Positions 31,017-41,400 of a DNA stretch of 64,000 bases are shown here, piece after piece. Source of the stretch: Nannochloropsis salina CCMP1776 (Eukaryota > Sar > Eustigmatophyceae > Eustigmatales > Monodopsidaceae). The stretch's first letter is position 1, and the number at the start of each line of letters is the position of its first letter. A program made the position numbers and the translations under genes. Where the stretch lies: positions 678,340-742,339 of the forward strand of contig SDOX01000019.1 of assembly GCA_004565275.1 (NCBI GenBank), given 5' to 3'. A model generated the notes under the pieces. The model was not told where the DNA came from, ran no database searches, and was given only the letters and a program-made list of their open reading frames with translations.

Positions 31017-33209
31017 ATGTCGGGCAATGTAATGGTAAGCAAGAGGAAGGTGCCGAAAGGGAGCGGGTTTCCAGCAAACCTGAGGTGAAGAAGTGAAACG
31101 TAGAGCTGAACTCTGATCGTTACATTTCGGCCCGCACATCAACAGTCGCAGCCCTCAAATGGTGGATGGCCGACCTCGAATCATGCGGTGAGTGTATACG
31201 CGGCAGAGCAGGGGTGCGGGCGCGGGTAGAGCGTCACGATTCGAAGCGTTTCCCCAGGCATGCATCCCGAGATATGCGCCTCGAGCGTGTTCCTCACGGC
31301 CTCATCCTACTTACCAATGGCACCGCCAACGTTCCCTTTGTTTGCGGGGCCTGCCAATCTCACCATATTGGGCTTTCCGCCTTGCTTTTGAATGCGTAGA
31401 ATGCATCCATGTTGCTCACGGCCCCCTCCTCGCCCGCCCTTGACTCGCCTCTTTCCCTGCCAGTACGGGTCTACCTCCATCCCTCAGGGTCCTCCCACCC
31501 ATGCCCACACTGCGCCCCCTCTTCAGCCAACATCAGCCTACCCGCGCTGGCTCTATGAAGGCGGAGCGGGGACAGGCGCTGCGCCCAGCCTTCCATATCC
31601 ACAGCAACATCAACCACCATCGCAGCCACCGCCACCGCCGCAGCAGACTGGCGGAAGTTGGATCCCGGGGGCCGGGGGAGGAGAGCTGGTAAATGGAGGG
31701 AGGAGAATAGGAGAGGCACGGGGGGGGGGAGAAGGAGGGGAAGGAGGAACAGGAGGAACCGCGCGGCCGCAGACGTTGGGGTACTGGGGGGCTGGCGTGC
31801 CCAGCGCGGGCTACAGTGGTGGAGGGCTCGGGGGAGGGGGAGGGGCGGCGAGCAAAGGGAGCGAGAGCGACTCCTCTGACGAGGGCAGCACAGCCCGTCC
31901 TGGCGGGGGCAAGGGGCGGAAGCTGCCGTCGAACGGCCGGGACTCTTCGGAGCTGGAGAAGCGCCTGAAGAAGAATGCCCGGGAGCAAAAGCGCGCGAAC
32001 AAGATCAACGACCAGATCGCCATCATGAAGACGATCCTGGAGTCTGTGGGGCTCCGCCCGCCTCCCACCAAGTCCTCCATCCTCGCCGAGGGCATCCAGC
32101 TTATCCGCAGCCTGCTCGCGCAGATCGGCCCCGAGGGCAAGGCGCCAGGCACCGAGCCCAGCCAGGCGGAGCCCTACTGGCTTCTGTTTCGGAAGTCGGC
32201 CACGCCCCTGGCCATGTGCCGGCCGGACGGGCACGGGCGCTTTCTGGACTGCAATACCCGCTTCTGCGAGGTCTTCGGGTGCACGCCCGAGGAGCTGCAG
32301 AAGGAGACGCCCCTCTCCTTCACCCGCGAGTACGATGCGGAGAACACCCAGCGGGTCCTGGCCCTGGTGAGTCAGCCCGGGCTCTTGGACGAGAGCTCTC
32401 CCCTGGAGGTGGTGCTCACCAACAAGCACCAGCAGCGCTTCCTCGTTCGCGTCTCCTCCCTCCTGGACGACTACCAGAAGCCGCGCTTCCTCCTCTTCAC
32501 GCCCAAGGCCATGCTCCGGGGCGTGAACGGACAGGAACCCTCCTCTGCCCCGCCCTCCTCTTTCGCCTCTGCCCCGCCCCTCCCTTCGCAGCCCGCCCCC
32601 CACCCCGCAGTCTCGGCTGGCACCGTGGCCCCGCCCCTCATGCCCTCCCAGTCCTCCACCATGCCTTCCTCCGCCTCCTCCTCCTCCTCCTCGCTGGGCG
32701 CCATGCTGCCCATTCCCATCAGTCAAGCTCCCGACCCACTCTTGCCGCAGATCTCCCTCCTATCCCCGCAGGCACCGCCCACTCGCGAGCCTCGAGCCCC
32801 CCACATCCACAATCAGCTCCATCACCAGCACTACCAGCAACATCTACACCACATCCTCCAGCAGCATAACCCAGGATCGCCGCAAGACGCGCCGCCACAG
32901 CAGCAGCGGCAGCAGCAAGCCTTTCCTGCCGCCCTGCAGGAGGCATCCTCATCCTCTCCCCAGGCGGGACGCGTGGCCGAGAACGATCAGAAGCCTTCCC
33001 CTCCCCCCTCTTCCCTTCAACCTTCGTTTCCCTCCTCCTTCTACAACGGAGGCCGCGTCGGTGGTGGACCGAGCAACAGCCATTGCTCGCCCCGCTCCTC
33101 GCCCAACAACTCGTCAAGGGAGCCAGTCTTGGGCGTTGTCTCCTCTTTGACCACAGGTCCTCCGCCAACACTAAAGCCGAGCGGCAAGAGTCAAGAGGCG
33201 GCTGTTTAA
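31017..33209 (+). CDS. bHLH-PAS transcription factor
   Basis: Exon 1 is 31017-31034, only 18 nt (MSGNVM), and exon 2 is 31464-33209 (donor GTAAGC, acceptor TGCCAG, phase 0), giving 587 residues; an extra exon inside the 429-bp intron cannot be excluded. After a Pro/Gln/Gly-rich region, residues about 172-228 form a basic helix-loop-helix: KKNAREQKRANKINDQIAIM, a loop with RPPPTKSS, then ILAEGIQLIRSLLAQI. A PAS domain follows at about 240-340 (PLAMCRPDGHGRFLDCNTRF and EVFGCTPEELQ), with its C-terminal strand LEVVLTNKHQQRFLVRVSSL. The tail is Pro/Ser/Gln/His-rich and probably an activation region. bHLH-PAS factors are known in stramenopile algae, where the diatom RITMO1 controls daily rhythm; orthology to it is not shown here. 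Confidence 0.88.
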
Positions 33210-33714
33210 TCGCGCACGGAATTTGAACGAAGCCTGTGCACGGGAAGACGGACCCAAAGGACAAAATTGAAAGAGGAAGAGCTGAAAACGGAATGTTTAT
33301 GAATAGGAACTCGCCTCAGGGAACCGGCTTATCGGGAATATGACGTGACCGGGAATGGAGGCATTGTATCAAAAGATCTTGAAGACACAAGTACGGACTG
33401 GAAATGAGTTGACATGGCGAACGAAAGGAAATGGTAGATCCAGGGGAGAGGAAGGAGATCTATCGCTCACAGAAGCTAGCGCGTGGCGTGCTCCTGGTTG
33501 TGTACGCGAATGATATGTGTGGGCCGGAATTAGTGCCCTTATATGTGCGTGTGTGGCGGTTGGCACAACCAAAGCGCCTACAACATCCGTAACGAAAGGC
33601 AGACGGCGAGGCCGAGCTATCCCGTTCCTTCTTGCACTTTTGTCGACGTAACGTCACTGTCTCCCCCCGACGTTTACCCTGACGAGCCTCCCAGCCGCCA
33701 AGCCCCCTCCAGGT
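33210..33714. other. Convergent intergenic region, 505 bp
   Basis: 3' ends of the bHLH-PAS gene and the pseudouridine synthase gene. Nothing else recognised. Confidence 0.55.
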
Positions 33715-36138
33715 TCAGGGCATAGGGGTCCGCCCTTCCTTTGTGCATTCCCCTCTTACTCCCACACTCTCCTCCTCCCGTTCCTCACTCTCGTCCCCTT
33801 CCCACCCCGCGGCGTCACGCACCCGCCTCCCCGCCTTCTCCCACGCCCCCACCCCGCCTTCCGCCTCCATCAAAGCAAACAGCTCCTCTGACGTGGCGTC
33901 GTTGGGCACGCGCCCTTCCACCATCCCCACCGCCAGTCCCCGCTGCACATTTCCCACCTGTTTCCCAGGCTTCAGTCGGAAACGGATGATCAAATCCGTC
34001 GCGAATCGTTGCGGCATCCACCTCCGATAACTCCTGAGGATTTCCTTCTCCAGCGCGCCGACCTTGTCTTCCCCCTCCTCTCCCAGCGACCCCTCCCCCT
34101 CTGCTCCTTCCCTCTTCATCCAAGTCGCCATACTCTGGCGCCGAAAGAGCTCCCGGGCCGCTTTGGCCTCCTCCAACTTTGCCATGCTCTCCCTCCACTG
34201 CCGGAACTTTTTCGACAGGGCCCCCTCCACTTCCTCGTCAATCAAGAAGGCACGGGCGTACCGCCGCCACTCCTCCAGCAGCTCCGGCGTCCACGCTCCG
34301 TTGATTTCGGTCAAAATCCTCTCCCGCTCGAAAACATCCGCCCTCTGCCCCGCCTCTTTGGAGAGCAACGCGTACACTTGCGGACAGTTCGCGGCAGCCA
34401 TTTCCGCAGCGGTGGGTAGGTCGGCTTCGTCCATCACCACCGGGTTCTTGCTCTTCCTGCCGAAGGTTATGTGCCGGAGGAAGAGACCCTCTGCGGGAGC
34501 GAGGGGAGAGTAAATGAGGTAGGGAGAGTCGAGAGCCATGGGCAAGGCCGCTTCTGGGAACAAGCCGGAGGCCACCGCGATGGCCCCGCCTATCAGGAGG
34601 CGGATCTGGTTGTAGAGGAAGGAGGAGCCGTGAAAGGTGACGGCCACGAAGTCCTTGCCCCCCACCTGCAGGGCTCGGCCCTCGCATCGATAGATGTTGG
34701 TGCGAACCATCTTGAGAACCCCCTGGTAGCGGGTCAGGTCCCACAAAGCCGTCGTCACCCCGTCCGCCGGGTCCCCGATCGCTACGTGCTCCACCCGTAG
34801 ATCGTCTTTTTGCCGCCCGCCCTCGCCCCCTACCCACCCTCGCTCCTCCTTCGACTTGCGCCTGTCGGGGTCGTTCCGAGCGCGTTGGTTCTGCGGGCTC
34901 GCGCGCAAGATTTGGAAGAGAGGGTTCAGCACCACCTCCGTGTTGAAGCGGCGGACGCCATCCACTTTCGCGGTGCTAAGACCACCCACATTGGGAGCTG
35001 TCCATTCCTCCGCCCCTCCCTCCTCCCCTCCCTGTGCCTCCCCTTCCGCAACGCCCTCCTGGGCGTATTCCCCTCCCTTTTCACCGCCGCGTCCTGTCCC
35101 ATCTTCGCCTGTTGAATTCTCGCCGCCGGCAGCAATGGCCTCCCCATCCCTTCCACCTCGCTGATTATTGTGGACCCAGGCACGACTGCTGCCAGCCTTG
35201 GCTTTCAAGCGCCGGATGAGGTCACGGCTCTTTATTTTGGTGAAATTGTGGAAATTATGCGTGCCCTGGAACCGCACGAGCAAGTCGCAGAAACGGGCGA
35301 TTAAAGCCTCTAAGTCTTCGTCTGCGACGGCTCGACCGGTGCCTGGGAACGGACGTAGGAGCTCGACAGGGACGATGTACACGTATTCTCGAAAGCTCAC
35401 GGCGTCTCGCGGTCTGAACGACTTGGTTGCTTTGGCACAACTGTGCACGCGGATGTCATCAGGCAGGCAGGCATTTATCTCTTTGACGGCTCGCTCGCTC
35501 CAGTTAGGGCTATCGCCTTCCATGTCATCTACCCATAGCTCCAGCTTGGCCGAGACCACATTCCGCGCCGCATGCACGCCCTTGTCCGTCCGAGAGCAAC
35601 GCGCCCAGCCAATCTTATCCAGATCCCCGAAATTGCTTTCCCGTATGTAGCCCGCATCAAACAGCGCTTTTTCCAATACTGACTCGATCGTAATGACTTC
35701 TGCCTCGCCCGGGCCTGATTCAGATTTCTGTAAGCCAGAATACTTTGTACCTACATACCCGATTACCAAGGCCACGCGCCTCTTTTTACGGTCTCTTAGC
35801 GGCTTGCTGCCAAAGTCTACGGTCTGAGGCAAGCCATGACAGTCTTCCCTGTCATCTGCGCCCTTTCGCATGGCCACCGCCACCAATGGAGTGTGATGTG
35901 GGAATAGCAGGCACGGGGGGCGAGAGAGGGCGCCCAGAGAGCGGGAGTACCGGATTGGTGGAGGAAATGGACTTAAAGGCGACCCCCAAGCAGCTAGCCG
36001 CTGCCGTAATGGACCACCGGTCGCTCTTGTTCTACTAGCCGTGATCAATGCCGTGAAATTACGGGAAAGCAGCAGCAGCGGCAGGAGGGACAAGGCGGGG
36101 TTACGAGAGTGGGGCGGTCGGGGCCGAGCACGCCGCAT
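33715..36138 (-). CDS. tRNA pseudouridine synthase, TruA/PUS1 family
   Basis: Intronless, 807 residues from ATG 36138. The family core starts near residue 120 with KRRVALVIGYVGTKYSGLQK; CSRTDKGVHAARNVVSAKLE near residue 181 contains the catalytic Asp in RTDKGVHA; then come LPDDIRVHSCAKATKSFRPR, FREYVYIVP, GTHNFHNFTKIK and, after a long acidic/Gly-rich insert, FHGSSFLYNQIRLLIGGAIA. PUS1 enzymes convert U to pseudouridine in tRNAs and some other RNAs. The first 90 residues are Arg/Pro/Leu-rich without acidic residues and may be a mitochondrial presequence; Met near residue 90 could start a nuclear/cytosolic form. The C-terminal 230 residues are a charged extension longer than in yeast or human PUS1. 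Head-to-head with DPH2. Confidence 0.92.
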   Translation of the reverse strand: MRRARPRPPHSRNPALSLLPLLLLSRNFTALITASRTRATGGPLRQRLAAWGSPLSPFPPPIRYSRSLGALSRPPCLLFPHHTPLVAVAMRKGADDREDCHGLPQTVDFGSKPLRDRKKRRVALVIGYVGTKYSGLQKSESGPGEAEVITIESVLEKALFDAGYIRESNFGDLDKIGWARCSRTDKGVHAARNVVSAKLELWVDDMEGDSPNWSERAVKEINACLPDDIRVHSCAKATKSFRPRDAVSFREYVYIVPVELLRPFPGTGRAVADEDLEALIARFCDLLVRFQGTHNFHNFTKIKSRDLIRRLKAKAGSSRAWVHNNQRGGRDGEAIAAGGENSTGEDGTGRGGEKGGEYAQEGVAEGEAQGGEEGGAEEWTAPNVGGLSTAKVDGVRRFNTEVVLNPLFQILRASPQNQRARNDPDRRKSKEERGWVGGEGGRQKDDLRVEHVAIGDPADGVTTALWDLTRYQGVLKMVRTNIYRCEGRALQVGGKDFVAVTFHGSSFLYNQIRLLIGGAIAVASGLFPEAALPMALDSPYLIYSPLAPAEGLFLRHITFGRKSKNPVVMDEADLPTAAEMAAANCPQVYALLSKEAGQRADVFERERILTEINGAWTPELLEEWRRYARAFLIDEEVEGALSKKFRQWRESMAKLEEAKAARELFRRQSMATWMKREGAEGEGSLGEEGEDKVGALEKEILRSYRRWMPQRFATDLIIRFRLKPGKQVGNVQRGLAVGMVEGRVPNDATSEELFALMEAEGGVGAWEKAGRRVRDAAGWEGDESEEREEESVGVRGECTKEGRTPMP

Positions 36139-36518
36139 GTCACAGGCTCATACGCGGAGCCAGCAATGGAGCGAAGTAAATCTATAGCACGACTTGAAAG
36201 ACCCTGTTTATATTGATCGTGTGCAAATTTTAAAATATCAATTATTCAGGCGCAACATTAAAGGTGATGTACGGCAGCCATTAGACCAGGCAGCGAGCGC
36301 GGAGCGAGGAGCGCAAAGGTTACGTCGGTGCTCGCTGGGGTATAGAAGTTCATGACTTTGAACTAGGCCAATATAATGGACTCTAATACATTTCTTCCTT
36401 GTATACAACTACAGCAGACTCCTGTTGCTTATTTCAAACAACCTTCCAGGTTTTACGAGGGCTACAAGCACCGAGTCTTTCGCCTCTCTGCTGCTTTTAA
36501 GTGGGAAGGCGGGAGGTA
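36139..36518. promoter_or_regulatory. Shared 5' region of PUS1-like gene and DPH2
   Basis: 380 bp, AT-rich, between two divergent start codons. A bidirectional promoter is inferred from layout only. Confidence 0.4.
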
Positions 36519-38153
36519 ATGGCTGTGCTCGACAATGCTACCGATCGATCCATGGAAGATTTGTCAGACCAGTACGAGTGCGATAGGACTTTAGACACCA
36601 TCGAACGTAATGGCTACTGTCGCGTGGCTTTGCAGTTCCCCGATGAAATGCTAAAAGACGCGCCGCGTGTGTGTCAATTTCTCATGGCCAAAAGTAAAAT
36701 ACGTCAAAAGCGGGAAAAGGAGAGACAACACGATGTCTCAGAGAACGCTGAGCCTCTATTTTTTGTAATTGGTGACACATCATACGGTAGTTGTTGCGTG
36801 GATGAGGTGGCGGCTCAACATTTAGATGCGGATCTAGTGGTACACTACGGCCATGCCTGCCTGTCGCCCACCTCTCGGCTACCCGTCCTCTACGTGTTCG
36901 GCCGGAAGCCCCTCACGCAGACTCTCCAGGCCATAGCTACCTGTCTTTCTACAACGCTCTTGGCGCGGAGCAAAGAAAAGCGAGCGTTTTTGTTTTATGA
37001 GCTGGCATACGAGGCCATCATTCCTGATGTGGCACTCGAGGTGAACGGACAGCTGGTAGGCTCTCACGTAGACGTAATCGCAGCACGCCTTCCGTTGGCT
37101 TCCGTAAGCCCCATCATGCCCTTCTCTGAGGAAGGACAGCACTTGGCGAGTCAAGCCACGGGGTGCGAGAAGGAAGCGGGGAAGGTAATCTTTGCGGGGG
37201 GACTCGAGCTCAGGGTCGAGGACAAGGGAGAAGAGGGGGAGGGGGAAGGAGGGGATGCGGTTGTGATATATTTTGGAGAAAGCGAGAACAACAAGCAATT
37301 GGTCAACATCATGCTTCGATTCAATGCCTGCGACTGTCTCGTCTATGACCCAGCCAGTCCTCCTCTCCCGGCCCCGCCATGGCTCCGCGAAGTGTCGGTC
37401 AAAACCAGCCAAGCCCTCAAGCGCCGATACTACCTGGTACAACGCGCACGGGACGCGTCTGTCTTCGGGGTAGTGGTTGGGACTCTGGGCGTGGGCAGGT
37501 ATATGAGTGTGGTGGCGGCCGTGCGCCGTCTCATCGCCCGGGCGGGCAAGAAGGCCTACACCCTGTTGGTAGGGAAACTGAATGCGGCCAAACTCGCGAA
37601 CTTTGCTGAGATCGAGACCTTCGTCCTGGTGGCGTGTCCCGAGGCCTCACTCCTGGAGGATGGCGGCAGAGCTTTCCACGCGCCTGTCGTCACGCCGCTG
37701 GAGATGGAGATGGCTTTGGGGGGAAAGTCGTGGGATGGCTCGTATAGCACCGATTTTCGCGAGCTCGAGTCTCTCTGCCAAACTGGCGCCCAGAAGGAGC
37801 GTGGTCTAGATACTGACTTGCGGAAAAATGGTGACTGTGCCAATTGTGAAAGCGATGGCGAGGACGAGCCCTACTTCTCGCTGGTCTCCGGCGGCTACAA
37901 GGGCGGTGTAGAGGGGAAGGCGAAGGGGACCCTTCGCTTGGAGGGGAGCACGGCATTGACAAAATTCTCAAGTCCTGCAGGAGATTTTTTACAGCTTCGA
38001 GAGTACCGCGGGTTGGGTCATGACAAGCATAAGAATGCGGTGTGCGAAACTGATACAGGGGACAGGGCTGAGGACGGGGAGGGAGGAGCAAAACCTCCAG
38101 CTGGGATTGTGGAGGGTAGGAGAGGCATCGCCTCTGACTACGACAACGTGTGA
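36519..38153 (+). CDS. DPH2: Diphthamide biosynthesis protein 2
   Basis: Intronless, 544 residues from ATG 36519 (an in-frame GTG lies 18 bp upstream). The N-terminal block VALQFPDEMLKDAPRVCQFL and FFVIGDTSYGSCCVDEVAAQ, then DADLVVHYGHACLSPTSRLP, are diagnostic of the DPH1/DPH2 family, including Cys residues that hold the 4Fe-4S cluster; GTLGVGRYMSVVAAV and YTLLVGKLNAAKLANF belong to the middle and C-terminal folds. The DPH1-DPH2 complex transfers the 3-amino-3-carboxypropyl group of S-adenosylmethionine to a histidine of elongation factor 2, the first step to diphthamide. An acidic insert (about residues 240-255) and a charged tail are extra. The ASLLEDGGRAFHAPVVTPLE segment and tail order fit DPH2 rather than DPH1. 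Confidence 0.93.
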   Translation: MAVLDNATDRSMEDLSDQYECDRTLDTIERNGYCRVALQFPDEMLKDAPRVCQFLMAKSKIRQKREKERQHDVSENAEPLFFVIGDTSYGSCCVDEVAAQHLDADLVVHYGHACLSPTSRLPVLYVFGRKPLTQTLQAIATCLSTTLLARSKEKRAFLFYELAYEAIIPDVALEVNGQLVGSHVDVIAARLPLASVSPIMPFSEEGQHLASQATGCEKEAGKVIFAGGLELRVEDKGEEGEGEGGDAVVIYFGESENNKQLVNIMLRFNACDCLVYDPASPPLPAPPWLREVSVKTSQALKRRYYLVQRARDASVFGVVVGTLGVGRYMSVVAAVRRLIARAGKKAYTLLVGKLNAAKLANFAEIETFVLVACPEASLLEDGGRAFHAPVVTPLEMEMALGGKSWDGSYSTDFRELESLCQTGAQKERGLDTDLRKNGDCANCESDGEDEPYFSLVSGGYKGGVEGKAKGTLRLEGSTALTKFSSPAGDFLQLREYRGLGHDKHKNAVCETDTGDRAEDGEGGAKPPAGIVEGRRGIASDYDNV

Positions 38154-38412
38154 ATAGAAAGGCGCTGCGTAAAGTTAGGTCACATGATATACATTGAAGC
38201 CAGCAAACTAAAGTATACCTCTCTTCTGAGAATTATTTTAACTCTACAAAATTGTTTTTTGAATGTCGATTGAGACCTTTCTCTTACTTATCGAGCTAGA
38301 CGTACAAATTCCACAAGATTCACCCCTTGATATATCGGTCCAACAAAGACGCATCCGCCGTATATATATTTACACCTGCGCTTCGAATATGTCCCTTTCC
38401 GGGCCCGAAGAG

Positions 38413-41400
38413 TCATTCCTCCTCGTCCACTGCCTCCCCCAGCCCTAGGAAAGCCTGGAAGCTCGCGAGACTGAAATGAGAGCCTTTGTCCCCGCCCGAT
38501 GTGACACTGAGCGCCGCCGAGTCATCCCCGCACTGCAAGAAGGCGTGTCCCTGGTCCTGCCGCACCTTCAACATTCGCTCCTCCACCGTCCGGGGCGTGA
38601 ACAAGACAAAAATCTCGACGCTGGAGGCGGCCTGGCCAATGCGGTGTATCCGCGACATGGCTTGAGCCTCGTCACCGAGGTTGTGGCTCGGTTCCAAAAG
38701 GATCAGGGTCGAGGCGGCCGTGAGCGTCAGACCCGCCGCGCCCACCCCCATGCCCACCAATATCACCTTGACGTCGGGATCGCTCGAGAAGGCTCCCACG
38801 GCCTGCTGCCGGTCCGCCATCTTGCACTGAGCCGTGACTGAGACGCACGCAAAGCCGTGCTGATCCAAGCAGGGCTTGACCGTCGTGAAAGGGAACTGGG
38901 AGAAGACCACAAACTTGGCCGACGGGTCGGAGCTTAAGGTAGATTCAAGGATCCCGACGAGCGCCTGCATTTTGGCGCTCGGTACCATCGAGGTGTTCCT
39001 GTAGTGGGCGAGGAAGGCGGGTTCCAAGGACGGCAGGCTGTTGTCACGACCGCAAGCAAATGGAGCGGGCAGACGCTGCAGCGTCGCTTCATCGGCGGCG
39101 GGGGGGCAGCCAACCTGAGGGATATTCATTACCGCGCGGATTGCGCTGCCACGAGAAGGTGAGGAAGGGGATGGTGCACCCGCGGAGCGACACTGTCTCG
39201 ATGCCCGCCCGCCGTGCTCCGCTGGGTGCGCGTCTACCACCTCCGTCTCGCCCCTTCTATCCGCCACGTCATCACCATTACCGCTCCTGTTCCGAGGCAA
39301 TGCTGGCGGCATCTTGACGTCCATGCTCTCCCCCACATTCCCCTTCCCGCCTCCCCCCGGCCCACTCTCTGCGTCAGCCGCATTGCTCACGGCGCCGGCG
39401 CGAGTTACCCCTGCGGCTACCTTCCCGTCCACCTCCTCGGCCGCCGCTTCGTAGCGCTCGATGGAGGACGTGTCCAAGCGCATCAAGGTCTTCTGCGAGA
39501 CCGGCTTCCGACAAACAGCGCAGCGAGTGACCAGGTTGGCTAGGCCCCCGTAGCCTCCGTGGAGCTCGTGCTGTTTCTGCGCTTCTTCTATCTGCGCCAA
39601 TATGCAAGACTGGCAGTATACGTGGCAGCACTGCGTGACGGTGGGCTCGCTGATGGTACAGAGGCAAATCGGGCAGGACAGGTCCCCGCCCTCGAGCACG
39701 GCGAAAATGGAGGCAAAGCCCGCCTCGTGGAGCTGGTCCGTCAACCCTTTCTGCTCCTTCTCCTTGGCCAGCAGCAAGTCCGCGTACGCCTTTTTTCTCG
39801 TGGCGGGCCCCCTTTTAAACACAAGAGCCTTCCGCTGGTCTTCACACGCCCACGCCCCCTCCAGCCTCACCTCGCCCCGGCTTCCTCCCGCCACCACGTC
39901 CACGACCTCTACGCGTGCTTCGAAATCCTCGTCATTCAGGCCGATCCGCAACACGTCCCCTGGACTCACTAGCTCGTCCACCGCCTTGTTCTGTCTCCCT
40001 TTTGCACCTCCTCCCGCCCTTCCCGCGTCCGCGCCCCGCGCGCCTATGCTCTCCTTCTCCTCAACGTCACCCTGAGCAGGCGATGCCACGCCCCCCCCTT
40101 CTCCACCCTTGCTGCCCTCCTCGTCCTCGTAATGCACACGAACACTCACAGAGCATGAGCCCCGCGCCGCTGCCGCCCGCAACGGCAGCTGCACCCAGGC
40201 GATGGGCAGAGGCAAGCCCTCCGCCTCCATGCGTGCTCGCAGCTGCTGCAACGACAAGGTCTCCAACTTATCCCGGGCCTCCACGAGCTCGTCGCCGTGC
40301 AAAGCCCACGTCCGATTCACGTCGCGCGTCAACCCCCCGGCGGCGTTCCGACCCTGGAGCCGTGCCAGCATGTCCTCGATGCCGAGCACAGGGATGGCGC
40401 CCGCCGGGCCGGCGTCGGCGGCGATGGCGACCAGGCGTTGCTGGATCTGCAGCGACCGCTTGATGGTGTCGAGCTGGTGCAACGGGACGAGGGAAGGGTG
40501 GAGCAAGACGCGCTGCAGCATGAAGAGGAGGGCTTTGAGCTTGGCGTGGGCGCCGGCTGCGGCGTGACGCCTTCCTCCGCGGGGACGTTCCATCGCCCGG
40601 GACAAGACCCGCCTCTGCTCCTCCCGCGTCAGCACGCGGGGGGTCCGAGGCAGGGGGGCCGCCACACCGCTGCGTCCACGCCCCCCCCCCGGGGGATCAC
40701 CGCGCGCCGCGATTCCTCCTCCGTCCCCTTCCGCCCTGCCCCGACCTCCCATCCGCCGCCCCCCTCTTCCTCTACCGCTTCTTCTGTGCTGGTCATCCTC
40801 CCTAGCCCCTCCTCCTCCTTCCCCCTCCCCCCCCGCCCCCTCTCTCTCCCTCCCCCTCGGCCGACGTGGCCTGGAAGGTGGCAGCCGTCAGTGTCTGCTC
40901 CACCAGCCTGATGCACTCCTTCGCGGCCAGCACCTCCAGATAGGCATAGCAAAACTGCTCCGAGACTGAGCTTCCCTCCACGGGCTGCCAGGTGATGGTC
41001 CGAGTTGGCATTGCCACCAAAGGGCTGCCGTTACAGGCGTACGTCTGGCCCTTGGAGTGCCGCATCATGCAGACCGAGACGAGTAGATGCAGCAACCTCA
41101 AAGCGGATTCCTCCCGTCGCCTCCAGGGCCCCCCCACCTTCGCCTCCCAGAAACCATCGTTGGCCAGCGAGAAGGGGGAGACTGCCAGGAACTGCAGCTC
41201 GCCGAAGAGGTCGTCCACAGAGGCGAAGAGCGGGGTGCCACTCACCATCCACCGGTGAGTGGCGTGCAGGACCGAGCACAGCCTCGCGATCGCCGAGGTG
41301 GAGGTCCGAATCTCCTGACATTCGTCGAGAATGACGCGGTGCCAGTGCACCTGCCGGAGCATGGGCCCGCCGTTCGCGTTACGAAGGGCGTCGTAGGTAG

